A stretch of DNA of 64,000 bases from JBAZJN01 sp041651295 (GCA_041651295.1 JBAZJN010000004.1:5474-69473); one strand, 5' to 3'. Numbered from the stretch's first letter, positions 9,420 to 18,611 are shown. The notes: generated from the sequence alone by a model not told the origin. Program-made: numbers and translations.

Positions 9420-9420
9420 T
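9392..9420 (+). promoter_or_regulatory. Promoter for the Ala/Pro-rich membrane protein
   Basis: TCGAAA and a perfect TATAAT are separated by 17 nt, overlapping the end of the preceding gene. An AGGAGGGTTT ribosome site then leads to the ATG at 9449. Confidence 0.6.
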
Positions 9421-9448
9421 TAGATCATATAATTATTTAGGAGGGTTT

Positions 9449-10024
9449 ATGCCAGATGGACAAACTCCGGCACCTGCTGCAGCACCAGCACCAGCACCAG
9501 CGCCGGCCAAAAAGAGTAATGCTACCACGGTGATTATTATCGTTGTCGTAGCGCTTGTCGTGTTAGGAGTCGGCGGGTATTTTGTCAGTAGATATATTGC
9601 CAGAAAAGCAGCGGAAAAACTGACTGAAGGAATCATTTCAGCTGGTACTGGCGGAAAAGTAAATGTTGATTCGAGCAATAATTCAGTTTCAATCTCCGGC
9701 GATGGAGAATCGATCAGTGTCGGTGAAAATGCAACCTGGCCTTCCGATATGCCTAGTGATGTACCAAAATATTCTAAAGGTAAAATTACGTCATCGTCAA
9801 AAATTGATAATGAGAATTTAAAGAGTTGGAGCGTTGTTGTTGCAGAAACAAGCCAAAGCGATTTTACTGCCTATAAGGCAAGTGTTGTGGCTGCGGGATG
9901 GAAGAGTGATTACGAGTCCACCAGCGTGATAGAGATTGCTCAGTATACAAAAGGCGATTACTCACTATCGGCCGCGTACGACGCCTCATCCAGCGGAGCA
10001 ACGGTTACAGTAACAAAAAATTAG
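9449..10024 (+). CDS. Single-pass membrane protein with Ala-Pro repeat head
   Basis: The 191-aa product begins with alternating Ala-Pro (about residues 6-21), a Lys pair, one membrane segment (about 27-48) and an external domain of about 140 residues. The external part contains MPSDVPKYSKGKI and SDFTAYKASVVAAGW, resembling small hypothetical CPR and actinobacterial proteins whose role is unknown. Expression is monocistronic: its own promoter upstream and a two-way terminator 8 nt downstream. Confidence 0.75.
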   Translation: MPDGQTPAPAAAPAPAPAPAKKSNATTVIIIVVVALVVLGVGGYFVSRYIARKAAEKLTEGIISAGTGGKVNVDSSNNSVSISGDGESISVGENATWPSDMPSDVPKYSKGKITSSSKIDNENLKSWSVVVAETSQSDFTAYKASVVAAGWKSDYESTSVIEIAQYTKGDYSLSAAYDASSSGATVTVTKN

Positions 10025-10031
10025 AGACAAT

Positions 10032-10068
10032 AAAAAATGTGCCGGCAGTCTAGCGCGGCACATTTTTT
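10032..10068. terminator. Bidirectional terminator between convergent genes
   Basis: A 13-bp stem AAAAAATGTGCCG with its complement and T-runs on both strands sits between two convergent genes. Confidence 0.92.
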
Positions 10069-10082
10069 AATAGAACAAAATA

Positions 10083-10793
10083 TTATTCTGCAGGATTATA
10101 GCTGGCAACAATCTGATGTACCAATTCTTTTGCCGCCGCCTTAGATATTGTCCCGTATTTTTCATTAACCGAAGTACCATATTCAATTTTTACTCTTTGG
10201 TCGACAGGCGAAATCATAAAAAAGTCCTGATAGTAACCGGCGGAGGCTGCCTCAGTGTGCATGCCGTTGGGTGTGTAGGTCATTCCTGCAGCGGTGACGG
10301 AATCCTCTGGCCCATTGCCCCAATCTGCTCCTACTCCAGTTCGAAAACACAGGGCTGGTGAGTCTTCTGCAATTTCCGCTTTGCCGATGATCACATAATA
10401 ATTGTCAGTCGAAATTTTAACGCAGTCTGCATTCTCGATGTTTGATGCCTTAGGCTCCCCAATATCCTCGATTTTTGCCTCGATTGGATAATGAATCAGA
10501 TATTTGATAGCAAAATTTCTGTATTCTTTGTATTTCGATTCGTCTAAGTTTGTTGCCGGGTTATCTTTTGATTCCGAATTTGGTGTAGAGTTGGTTGTGG
10601 TTTCGGCAGCTGGTGTAGCATCGTTGGTTACTGAATCTCTTTTAGGCCAAATCTTTTCTTTAATTTCGTTGCGATAAGAAAAAACTGAAACCCCACCTCC
10701 AACTACAATTACAGTAATTAGAATCCAAAGCCACAATAGATTTTTCTTGCCCCCGGATGGCAAAGTGTCATCGTTCGATTTTTCATCATTCAT
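10083..10793 (-). CDS. Hypothetical membrane-anchored extracellular protein
   Basis: This 236-aa protein is not recognised. It has a short charged N-terminus, one membrane segment (about residues 18-38), a Thr/Asn/Ser/Pro-rich linker (about 55-85) and an extracellular domain with three Cys (NADCVKIS, ALCFRTG). The ATG follows a strong AAAGGAGGAAAT site and lies 25 nt after the DUF2207 gene, so the two form an operon. Confidence 0.7.
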   Translation of the reverse strand: MNDEKSNDDTLPSGGKKNLLWLWILITVIVVGGGVSVFSYRNEIKEKIWPKRDSVTNDATPAAETTTNSTPNSESKDNPATNLDESKYKEYRNFAIKYLIHYPIEAKIEDIGEPKASNIENADCVKISTDNYYVIIGKAEIAEDSPALCFRTGVGADWGNGPEDSVTAAGMTYTPNGMHTEAASAGYYQDFFMISPVDQRVKIEYGTSVNEKYGTISKAAAKELVHQIVASYNPAE

Positions 10794-10818
10794 ATTTCCT
10801 CCTTTGAATGGTCTTTAA

Positions 10819-12516
10819 TTACCAACCTCCGCCGCCACCTCCGCCACCTCCGCCACCGGAGAATCCACCACCACCCGATCCCGAGCTAGATGGGGATGAT
10901 GACATTGTGGAAGCCATATTGCTAGACATCGAGGATATTTCCGAAGCCAATGAGTCAACATTGAAATCCGCAATTCCGGCTCCGTAAAACCAGACAGGAT
11001 GGTAGCTATTAAAGTACTCTTCGCCGTAAATTTCTTTCATCTTATTAATCCACTCTTTGGTCATGCCAAACATAATTGCGTATGGTAAAAACTTTTCAAA
11101 AATGTTTTCTTTTTCATTAAATTTTGCTCTGTATTTCTCGGCAGTGTTCATGTAGAGTTTAAAACCTTTGATTCGACGCAATAATACTGCGCCTTCCATA
11201 GTTCTTCTGGGTAGAATAAATGAAAAAATAAAAGTAATAATTCCAGAAATGATAACACAAAATCCAAATAGCGAATTAAATGTTCCGGCATAAATACCAA
11301 GCCCGAAAGCAACTAGTGACACAAAGATTGAAATACTTTGCCAAAATCTACTGTCTTTTACCAGCCATTTTTTTCCTGCAAGGAAATTTTCACCTGCTTC
11401 AGAAATTTTAGGTATGTGCGAATAAAATTTATTTTTTAGATCAGAAATTTGAACCTCGTTTTTGGAATGGAAAAGACCTTCTCGCAAGCTGGATTCAGAT
11501 TCTGATAAATTTGCATCATGCATGATTCTTGTTAACTTAAAATCTTTCTTGCCAATTTTTTCAATTTTCAAAACACCTTTTACAGCCAAATTAATTATCG
11601 CTGCCGAAATAAAATTATTCTTCAGTACACTATCGGTCCAAACGAGTCCCATATCAATCGGGTTTAATTTTTCGGGTATTTCAAACTCTGGGACAACTGT
11701 TGGATTAATACTTGGATCATTGCCGACTTTTTTCCAAAGGAGAAACATTAGATAGAAAATTACAAATGGTATAAAAAGTGTAAAATACCAACCGTATTTC
11801 TCCCAAAAGGTAGGTACATAAGGGGAAATAATATTCTTAGGAAAGGTTATTGATGTGGTTATTCCTTCTCCGGATGTCATTGTTTTATCGTAATTTATCT
11901 CTAAGATATTATTGGCGGTCCAGTTTCCGGAAATTTCTAAATCATTACTTTCACCGAATTGACCACTATAGAAATAGCTCCCGGAATTTTCTTTATTAAC
12001 ACCATCAGGGAAAATTATTTTGGCGGAAAAATTATCGATATCAATATCCCAAAAATTACCCGAGACGTTCCAATAAAATTCATCAAAATTTTCCGAATTA
12101 TGCCGAACAGCGTTTTTAACTTTATATTTGATCCGGTAATTATTTATGCCTGTTACATAGACATTAGCATCACCGATTTTCCAAGTAACTGTGCCGTCCG
12201 ACCGGTTTTTAGTCGTAGAATATTTGTATGGCTTACTATCGAAATTGGTAATACTCTCTAATTTGATCGGAGAATCAACCTTTTTCTTATCGCTTAATTG
12301 TTGAAAAGTGGGAAGTACCCGAAAGATTCCATGTTTTTGGGCTGTGCCACAATCTGCGACAATGTTTTCTGTTACATCTATAGATGAATCATTGTTGACT
12401 ACAATTTCGGTTTTAAAATCTTTAACATACCAATAATCAACATTTTCGCGGGCCAGTGACCGAGTTGGCATTGCAAAAACAACAAGCAAAAATAGTCCAA
12501 ATAGAATTTTTTTCAT
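10819..12516 (-). CDS. DUF2207 membrane protein with poly-glycine tail
   Basis: The 565-aa product has a signal peptide, an N-terminal beta-rich extracellular domain (ENVDYWYVKDFKTEIVVN onward, typical of DUF2207), a membrane segment near residue 240, a cytoplasmic region (VPEFEIPEKLNPIDMGLVW) and two further membrane segments near 385-430. The C-terminus ends in Ser/Gly runs with eleven consecutive Gly before the final Trp, a common feature of this family. Function is unknown. The start lies 7 nt after a TATAAT box, so the mRNA is probably leaderless. Confidence 0.88.
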   Translation of the reverse strand: MKKILFGLFLLVVFAMPTRSLARENVDYWYVKDFKTEIVVNNDSSIDVTENIVADCGTAQKHGIFRVLPTFQQLSDKKKVDSPIKLESITNFDSKPYKYSTTKNRSDGTVTWKIGDANVYVTGINNYRIKYKVKNAVRHNSENFDEFYWNVSGNFWDIDIDNFSAKIIFPDGVNKENSGSYFYSGQFGESNDLEISGNWTANNILEINYDKTMTSGEGITTSITFPKNIISPYVPTFWEKYGWYFTLFIPFVIFYLMFLLWKKVGNDPSINPTVVPEFEIPEKLNPIDMGLVWTDSVLKNNFISAAIINLAVKGVLKIEKIGKKDFKLTRIMHDANLSESESSLREGLFHSKNEVQISDLKNKFYSHIPKISEAGENFLAGKKWLVKDSRFWQSISIFVSLVAFGLGIYAGTFNSLFGFCVIISGIITFIFSFILPRRTMEGAVLLRRIKGFKLYMNTAEKYRAKFNEKENIFEKFLPYAIMFGMTKEWINKMKEIYGEEYFNSYHPVWFYGAGIADFNVDSLASEISSMSSNMASTMSSSPSSSGSGGGGFSGGGGGGGGGGGW

Positions 12517-12522
12517 ACAATT

Positions 12523-12552
12523 ATTATACTTCAGATTTTATAATCAGACCAA
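12523..12552 (-). promoter_or_regulatory. Promoter of the DUF2207 operon
   Basis: On the minus strand TTGGTC and TATAAT are 18 nt apart, with the ATG only 6 nt past the -10 box. Transcription would start at or next to the start codon, and no Shine-Dalgarno is possible. Confidence 0.75.
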
Positions 12553-12554
12553 CT

Positions 12555-12583
12555 TTGGTACAATTAAATCTATAGATTGTAAA
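12555..12583 (+). promoter_or_regulatory. Probable heliorhodopsin promoter
   Basis: TTGGTA and TGTAAA are 17 nt apart, followed by a GTAAGGAG ribosome site before the ATG at 12601. It is divergent from, and abuts, the DUF2207 promoter. Confidence 0.5.
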
Positions 12584-12600
12584 TTTGTAAGGAGAAAAAG

Positions 12601-13386
12601 ATGGAAAAGAAAATGAAAAAATTGCGTTCATTCAATTTGTGGATGGCACTTTTGCACTTTGGCCAAGGGATTGCCATGCTCTGGCTTGCCAACGATTTCA
12701 AATTACCTGTTACCAGTTCATACTTAAAATTTGATGTCGTTACAAAATCACTGCAACCAAATTTAGAGAATTTATTTTCCTTAAAAGTCGGTCCATTGAT
12801 AGCAATTTTCCTTTTTCTTTCTTCATTAGCACACTTAATTGTAGGAACAGTTGCCAATGAATGGTATAACAAAAATTTATCAAAAGGTACGAATTTCGCC
12901 CGCTGGATCGAATATTCATTTTCATCATCAATAATGATAATCGTTATTGCAATGCTGGTTGGAATTTACGACGTTGGCGCATTGATTCTGCTATTTGTAC
13001 TAAATGCAACCATGATACTTTTTGGTTGGATGATGGAGCTCCACAACCAAGCCCTTCGACAGAACTCAGGGCAAGCCACAGAAAAAGTGAATTGGACATC
13101 ATTTGTTTTTGGCTGCATTGCCGGCTTGGCCACTTGGGTAGTAATTGCAATGTATCTTTTTGGATCGGGTGATGGCGACAACAAAGCTCCAGCATTTGTT
13201 TATTGGATTTACTTTTCAATTTTTCTTTTCTTTAACTGCTTCGCCATTAATCAGGTTTTGCAATACAAAAAAGTTGGTGGTTGGAAAGATTACCTTTATG
13301 GAGAACGTGCTTATATCATCCTTTCGTTGGTTGCCAAATCACTACTTGCCTGGCAGGTATTTGCAGGTACTTTGAGACCTGTTTGA
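12601..13386 (+). CDS. Heliorhodopsin
   Basis: This is a 261-aa seven-helix protein matching the heliorhodopsin family, retinal-binding photoreceptors with inverted membrane orientation. Diagnostic stretches are RWIEYSFSSSIMIIVIAML in helix 3, the GWMMELHNQ end of helix 4, FVYWIYFSIFLFFNCFAINQ in helix 6, YGERAYIILSL, and SLVAKSLLAWQVFAGTL in helix 7, where Lys246 is the expected Schiff-base residue. A DUF5652 gene follows. No retinal or carotenoid biosynthesis gene is visible, so retinal is presumably acquired. The loop after helix 4 contains a palindromic sequence described separately. Confidence 0.95.
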   Translation: MEKKMKKLRSFNLWMALLHFGQGIAMLWLANDFKLPVTSSYLKFDVVTKSLQPNLENLFSLKVGPLIAIFLFLSSLAHLIVGTVANEWYNKNLSKGTNFARWIEYSFSSSIMIIVIAMLVGIYDVGALILLFVLNATMILFGWMMELHNQALRQNSGQATEKVNWTSFVFGCIAGLATWVVIAMYLFGSGDGDNKAPAFVYWIYFSIFLFFNCFAINQVLQYKKVGGWKDYLYGERAYIILSLVAKSLLAWQVFAGTLRPV

Positions 13387-13417
13387 AAATCAAAAATTAA
13401 ACTCTGAAAGGAGAAAA

Positions 13418-13618
13418 ATGGATTCATCGCAGTTTCCAACATGGTTTCCGATTGTAATTACTTTGATAGCAATTTGGAGTATCCCCTGGAAAGCTGTTGC
13501 ACTTTGGAAATCAGCCAGGAATAATGATCTTGTTTGGTTTATTGTTTTAATGGTCGTCAACACCGTCGGAATTTTAGAAATTCTTTATATTTACCTCATC
13601 GGTAAAAAAACTAAATAG
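13418..13618 (+). CDS. DUF5652 small membrane protein
   Basis: The 66-aa product has two membrane segments separated by the conserved WKAVALWKSARNNDLVWF, then VVNTVGILEILYIYLI. This pattern is the DUF5652 family, seen in CPR bacteria and archaea, with unknown function. It follows heliorhodopsin by 31 nt with a GAAAGGAGAAAA site and is probably cotranscribed. Confidence 0.85.
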   Translation: MDSSQFPTWFPIVITLIAIWSIPWKAVALWKSARNNDLVWFIVLMVVNTVGILEILYIYLIGKKTK

Positions 13619-13628
13619 TGCTAGAAGT

Positions 13629-13820
13629 TCAACCGTTTTGGCGCTCGTAGAATGATCCCTTTTTCCCACTGCGGTTAGCTTTTCTTTGGCCACCTTGTTT
13701 TCCCATATTCGCCGGTTTCCACTCATCTTTGGTTGTCTCGGCGACATAATTGCAAGTTCCGCAACGGATAGCCTCGGTCTGAAAAAACGCACCACAATTT
13801 GGACAACTTTTATTTTTCAT
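13629..13820 (-). CDS. Small zinc-ribbon protein
   Basis: A 63-aa basic protein starts with a four-cysteine ribbon (CPNC near residue 6, CGTC near residue 20) followed by a Lys/Arg/Gly-rich tail (GGQRKANRSGKKGSF). Such proteins may bind nucleic acid, but no function is assigned. The ribosome site is weak (GGGAT). It is convergent with the DUF5652 gene, with only 10 nt between them. Confidence 0.6.
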   Translation of the reverse strand: MKNKSCPNCGAFFQTEAIRCGTCNYVAETTKDEWKPANMGKQGGQRKANRSGKKGSFYERQNG

Positions 13821-13876
13821 ATCCCAATTCTACATTTAAAATCAAAAAAAACAAAGATTATTTTTCTAATTGTAGG

Positions 13877-13905
13877 TTGACAAATTGAGAAAAAAAGTGT
13901 AGTGT
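13877..13905 (+). promoter_or_regulatory. Probable typA promoter
   Basis: A perfect TTGACA lies 17 nt before TAGTGT. It leaves a leader of roughly 95 nt before typA. Confidence 0.55.
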
Positions 13906-14005
13906 TACTATACAGATGTTGTTTGGTAGAACTTTCTAAGTTTGGCTTGGAGGCGGTCTATTTAACAATAATTAACGAAATTATTTAGTTTTTTATTTGC
14001 AAAAA

Positions 14006-15820
14006 ATGGAAATTAGGAATGTTGCAATTATCGCTCACGTTGATCATGGGAAAACCACTTTAGTGGATGGTTTTTTAAAACAGTCTAAAACTTTTCGTGA
14101 CAATGAAGCTTACATGGAGCAGGATCTAATTCTTGACTCGAATGATCAGGAACGTGAACGCGGTATTACAATATTGGCCAAAAATACAGCGATTAATTAC
14201 CGAGATGTGAAAATCAACATCATAGACACTCCCGGACATGCTGATTTTGGCGGTGAAGTTGAGAGAACTCTCAATATGGCGGAGGGAGCTATTCTAGTTA
14301 TTGACGCGCAGGAAGGTCCGATGCCGCAGACGAAGTTTGTACTTAAAAAAGCCTTCGAGTTGGGTCTAAAAATTATTGTTGTTATTAATAAAATTGATAA
14401 ACAAAATGCTGATTTAGAGAAAACCATAAATAATACTTATGACTTGTTTTTGGACATGGCTCAGACTGATGATCAGCTGGAGTTCCCAATTTATTACGCC
14501 CTTGGCCGAGATGGGAAAGCCTGGGACAATATGCCGGTAGATTTTAATCAAGAAGCAAATTTGTCTCCAATACTCGATGCTATTGTCGATTATATACCGG
14601 CGCCGGAGCAAAATGATGACGAACCTTTCCAGATGTTGGTGTCAGCTCTCGACTATGATAGTTTTATGGGTAAATATGCTGTCGGAAAAATTAAAAATGG
14701 CGTGGCAAAATCTGGTCAGCAAGTAATTCTTCTAGATAAAGATGGGGTTATTGGGAATGGCAGAATTGAAAAAATCTATTTAAATAGCGGAATGAAAAAG
14801 ATTGAGGTCACTGAGGCCCATTCCGGCGATATTGTTTCAATTGCAGGTATAAAAAATGCCACTATCGGTTATACTGTTGCCGACCCTGCAAATCCTGAAG
14901 CATTACCTGCTCCGGAAATTGAAGAGCCGACTCTTCGGATCTCCGTTTACGCTAATACGTCACCATTTGCCGGCAGGGAAGGAAAATTTGTTACAGCCAG
15001 ACAACTTCTCGATCGAATTACAAAAGAGCTGGAAACCAATGTATCTCTACGATTCGATCCGTCCCAAGACGGGAATTATATACTATCGGGTCGCGGCGAG
15101 CTCCACTTGTCGGTTTTTATTGAAAATCTTCGACGTGAGGGATATGAGCTTCAAGTAGGGAAACCGGAGGTAATAACCAAAGAAATTGACGGAGTAGTAT
15201 CCGAGCCGGTTGAGGAATTAACAGTTGATGTGAGAAGTGATTTTGCCCAAACTGTAATTGGTGAGATTAGCCGTCGTCGCGGAATACTTATTCATCAAAA
15301 TGAAAATCAAGATGGTACTACCAGACTAATTTTTGAAATTTCAACCAGAGGGACGTTGGGATTGCGCAACATCTTAATGACGGCAACAAAAGGAACGGCG
15401 GTAATTAACTCAATATTTTTGAGGTACGATCAGCTTGGGCCGGCATTACCAAAAACCAGAAGCGGAGTTTTGATCGCTTATGAGGCTGGGAAAGCAGTAA
15501 CTTTCGGTCTGAACAATGCTCAACAGCGAGGCATCACATTTATCCCACCGCAAACGGAAGTTTATGCCGGAATGATTATCGGTCAAAACCCGACTGAACG
15601 CGATATGGAAATCAATGTTACTAAAGAAAAACAACTAACAAACGTGCGGGCATCTTCCTCTGACATCGCGACAATCCTAACCCCGCCGACGCTGCTTTCG
15701 CTCGAACAGTGCATAGATTTTCTTGATGACGACGAGCTTTTGGAAGTTACCCCAAAGTCTCTTCGTCTGCGAAAAAAGATTTTAAATACGACCGAAAGAA
15801 ATCGATCTAAAAACAAATAA
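14006..15820 (+). CDS. typA: Ribosome-binding GTPase TypA/BipA
   Basis: This is a translational GTPase of the EF-G class that helps assemble the 50S subunit under stress. The G-motifs are all visible: AHVDHGKTTL (G1), RGITI (G2), DTPGH (G3), NKID (G4). The EF-G-like domains and the TypA-specific C-terminal domain (GRGELHLSVFIENLRREGYE, then SRGTLGLRN-like STRGTLGLRN) follow. ATG at 14006 is preferred over TTG at 13997 because family members start with the short MEIRNVAIIAH. Length is 604 aa. No Shine-Dalgarno is visible. Confidence 0.96.
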   Translation: MEIRNVAIIAHVDHGKTTLVDGFLKQSKTFRDNEAYMEQDLILDSNDQERERGITILAKNTAINYRDVKINIIDTPGHADFGGEVERTLNMAEGAILVIDAQEGPMPQTKFVLKKAFELGLKIIVVINKIDKQNADLEKTINNTYDLFLDMAQTDDQLEFPIYYALGRDGKAWDNMPVDFNQEANLSPILDAIVDYIPAPEQNDDEPFQMLVSALDYDSFMGKYAVGKIKNGVAKSGQQVILLDKDGVIGNGRIEKIYLNSGMKKIEVTEAHSGDIVSIAGIKNATIGYTVADPANPEALPAPEIEEPTLRISVYANTSPFAGREGKFVTARQLLDRITKELETNVSLRFDPSQDGNYILSGRGELHLSVFIENLRREGYELQVGKPEVITKEIDGVVSEPVEELTVDVRSDFAQTVIGEISRRRGILIHQNENQDGTTRLIFEISTRGTLGLRNILMTATKGTAVINSIFLRYDQLGPALPKTRSGVLIAYEAGKAVTFGLNNAQQRGITFIPPQTEVYAGMIIGQNPTERDMEINVTKEKQLTNVRASSSDIATILTPPTLLSLEQCIDFLDDDELLEVTPKSLRLRKKILNTTERNRSKNK

Positions 15821-15855
15821 TTTGTACTCCAAATAGAGAATTCTGAGGTCAAATA

Positions 15856-15864
15856 TGCTAAAAT
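15856..15864 (+). promoter_or_regulatory. Extended -10 promoter of ligA
   Basis: TGCTAAAAT is an extended -10 element; the presumed start codon is 8 nt downstream, which suggests a leaderless ligA mRNA. No convincing -35 is present. Confidence 0.5.
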
Positions 15865-15872
15865 GGGTATAT

Positions 15873-17918
15873 ATGACCAAGGACGAAGCAAAAAAAAGAG
15901 CAGAAAAATTACGCGATGAGATTAATTACCACCGCTATATTTACAATACTCTCGACAAATCTGATATCTCCGACGCAGCTTATGATTCGCTTTTCCACGA
16001 GCTGGAGAAAATTGAAGAACAGTATCCGGAATTGATAACGTCCAACTCTCCAACACAGAGAGTGGGTGCTAGGCCAGCAAAAAAATTTGAAAAAGTTCAT
16101 CATGACAGCAAAATGTATTCAATAAATGATGTTTTTAACTTCGGAGAACTTGAAAAATGGCAGGAAAGGTTGATCAAATTGGGGGCAAAGTCAGCGATCG
16201 ATAAATCTGGCTATTATGTGGAGCTAAAAATGGATGGGTTGGCAGTTTCTCTGATTTACGAAAATGGCAGCTTGCTGCGGGGAACTACAAGAGGGGACGG
16301 TATAATCGGGGAGGATGTTACAAATAACCTAAGGACAATAGAAGCAATCCCTTTGAAACTTGAACATCACAAAGATATTAAAAAAATTCTTTGTGCACGC
16401 GGCGCAGAATCAGTGTTGAGAGGTAGGCTTGAAGTTCGCGGTGAAGCATTTTTATCAAAAAAAGATTTTGAAAATTTAAATCAAGAACGTGAAAAACAAG
16501 GATTGTCGAAATATGCCAATCCGAGAAACATTGCCGCAGGATCAATTCGTCAGTTAGACCCAAAAATTACGGCCGAAAGAGAGCTGGACTTTTTTGTTTA
16601 TTCTGTACCGGTTAAAATTGGTCTTAATCAGCATCACCAAGAGCACGATCTCGCATCATGTTTAGGATTTAAAATAAACAAAAACAACAAACATTGCAGA
16701 AGTATTCAGGAAGTAGAAGAATATCTCAAACATTGGGAGAAAGCCAGAGAAAATCTGCCTTACCAAACAGACGGAGTGGTTGTAATATTGGATGATAAAA
16801 AGGCCTTCGACCGCTTAGGTGTTGTTGGAAAAGCTCCACGTGGAATGATTGCATACAAATTCGCTGCCGAAGAAGCAACCTCGACCATAAAGGACATAAT
16901 TGTTCAAGTGGGAAGGACAGGTAAATTAACTCCTGTGGCTGTAATGGAGCCGACACTTGTCGCCGGATCTACAGTTTCACGGGCGACTCTTCATAATGCC
17001 GACGAGATCAAACGCAAGGATATTAAAATCGGTGACACGGTCATCATCCGAAAAGCCGGTGATGTAATTCCGGAGGTAGTCGAACCGATAAAAAGTATGA
17101 GAAGCGGACACGAAAAAGAATTTCACATGCCACATGAATGTCCGGTTTGCGGCGGCGAAGTAACCAAGAAGGATGGCGAGGTTGATTATTACTGTAAAAA
17201 GAAAGATTGCGCGATTCGTAAATTGCGTCAACTCGGATTTTTTGTATCAAAAAATGCTTTTGATATTGACGGACTTGGGCCAAAAATTCTTGAACAACTT
17301 TGGAATGAGGGGCTGGTTCGTTCGCCGGAAGATATTTTTAAGCTTAAAGAAGATGATCTAAAACCGCTGGAGAGATTTGCGGAAAAATCAGCAGCAAATA
17401 TTATTGATGCCGTGGAGAACTCAAAGAAGATTTCATTGGAAAGATTTTTATATGCGTTAGGGATTAGACATATCGGTGCAGAAACCGCGGAGGATGTTGC
17501 TGAACAGTTTGGGGAAATTGATAAAATTCTGACACTCGGTAAATCCGATCTGGATGCAATTTATGGAGTGGGGGAGGCTGTTGGTAGTTCCTTTGAAGAA
17601 TATTTTTCAGATCACAATAACATCGATATGATTAAAAATTTGCGGAAACTTGGAGTGAAAATTCTACCATACCACTCCCCTGTTGTTTCTAAAAAACTGG
17701 GCGGAAAATCTTTTGTGATTACCGGTTCGTTGGAATCGATGCCTCGTGATGATGCACATAAAATGATAGTAAAAATTGGTGGCGTGGTTCATTCATCAGT
17801 TACATCAAAAACAGACTACCTGGTTTTAGGCGATGAGCCAGGGTCAAAATTTGAAAAAGCGAAGCGGTTTGGGACTAAAATATTGTCTGAAGAAGAGTTT
17901 TTGAAAATGATTAAGTAG
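15873..17918 (+). CDS. ligA: NAD-dependent DNA ligase
   Basis: This enzyme seals nicks in replication and repair using NAD+. From an ATG at 15873 it is 681 aa, a normal length. The Ia domain (RDEINYHRYIY) is followed by the adenylation domain with Lys119 in ELKMDGLA, an OB fold, a four-cysteine zinc finger (CPVC, then CKKKDC), a helix-hairpin-helix block (ALGIRHIGAETA) and a C-terminal BRCT domain (GKSFVITGSLESM). An earlier ATG at 15855 overlaps the -10 region and is rejected. Confidence 0.96.
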   Translation: MTKDEAKKRAEKLRDEINYHRYIYNTLDKSDISDAAYDSLFHELEKIEEQYPELITSNSPTQRVGARPAKKFEKVHHDSKMYSINDVFNFGELEKWQERLIKLGAKSAIDKSGYYVELKMDGLAVSLIYENGSLLRGTTRGDGIIGEDVTNNLRTIEAIPLKLEHHKDIKKILCARGAESVLRGRLEVRGEAFLSKKDFENLNQEREKQGLSKYANPRNIAAGSIRQLDPKITAERELDFFVYSVPVKIGLNQHHQEHDLASCLGFKINKNNKHCRSIQEVEEYLKHWEKARENLPYQTDGVVVILDDKKAFDRLGVVGKAPRGMIAYKFAAEEATSTIKDIIVQVGRTGKLTPVAVMEPTLVAGSTVSRATLHNADEIKRKDIKIGDTVIIRKAGDVIPEVVEPIKSMRSGHEKEFHMPHECPVCGGEVTKKDGEVDYYCKKKDCAIRKLRQLGFFVSKNAFDIDGLGPKILEQLWNEGLVRSPEDIFKLKEDDLKPLERFAEKSAANIIDAVENSKKISLERFLYALGIRHIGAETAEDVAEQFGEIDKILTLGKSDLDAIYGVGEAVGSSFEEYFSDHNNIDMIKNLRKLGVKILPYHSPVVSKKLGGKSFVITGSLESMPRDDAHKMIVKIGGVVHSSVTSKTDYLVLGDEPGSKFEKAKRFGTKILSEEEFLKMIK

Positions 17919-17924
17919 TCCTCT

Positions 17925-17962
17925 AAAAAAAATAACGCCCGGCCCCAGTTGGGGTGCGGGCG
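17925..17962 (-). terminator. Terminator of GC-rich cassette A
   Basis: Read on the minus strand, a CGCCCG stem with an inner CCCC/GGGG helix is followed by TTATTTTTTTT. It closes the cassette gene and shields ligA. Confidence 0.9.
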
Positions 17963-17981
17963 GTGTCGGTCTTGTGACCAC

Positions 17982-18572
17982 TTAGTGTGGGAATGCATCC
18001 ACTCGAAGGATGTGGAGACAGTGGATGCAACAATCCTCATTGCGTGGCGTCATGCCGCCGGTGTTAATCAACGCCATTCTACCTTCGGCGACATGTAGGC
18101 CGGTCGGGCTGAGCGCGCACCGTTGGTATGGCTTGATGATTTCCGACGCAATATCGTCTTGCGGTCCCTCTTCGGCCAGTTCGAGGACGATGATGACTTC
18201 CCTGTTGACAGCGTCGTTCCTCTTCCAGAGTCGGTAGGTTATCAACCCCTGGCTTTTCTCGTCCAAAGCCTCGACGAGTCCGGCCAGTTCGATGTCGTTG
18301 GCCAGCTCAATGTCGTTTTCGCGCCAGAAGTGGCGATTCCTCAGATTTCCCTGTGGGGAATGATTGAGCTGTTCGCTGAAGAGGATGATTCCACCGGAAC
18401 TAAGTTTGGCAAACTCAATCGTGGGCAGAATCAGGCTCCCGCTAAGGTGGAAGACTGGGAAGACGGAAGCCGTGTAATCCTCGTCTGTTGGAATCCAACG
18501 CCAACCGTGGATGTAGCAACCGTCAGCGGGTGACGGTAGATCCCACGGAGCAAAATCTTTCTTGGTGCGCAT
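17982..18572 (-). CDS. GC-rich orphan protein, cassette A
   Basis: I do not recognise this 196-aa protein. The ATG at 18572 is chosen because GAGGTG lies 11 nt upstream and a consensus-like promoter lies 40 nt upstream; an upstream in-frame start at 18671 would lie beyond the promoter. It is soluble and acidic, with a paired CCIHC near the C-terminus and an internal NDIELANDIELAG repeat. Base composition is much richer in GC than ligA and gatC on either side. The single gene with its own promoter and terminator suggests an acquired expression cassette. Confidence 0.7.
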   Translation of the reverse strand: MRTKKDFAPWDLPSPADGCYIHGWRWIPTDEDYTASVFPVFHLSGSLILPTIEFAKLSSGGIILFSEQLNHSPQGNLRNRHFWRENDIELANDIELAGLVEALDEKSQGLITYRLWKRNDAVNREVIIVLELAEEGPQDDIASEIIKPYQRCALSPTGLHVAEGRMALINTGGMTPRNEDCCIHCLHILRVDAFPH

Positions 18573-18611
18573 TTCCTTTGTCACCTCATGTCTGATTCGG
18601 TTTGCGGGCAA

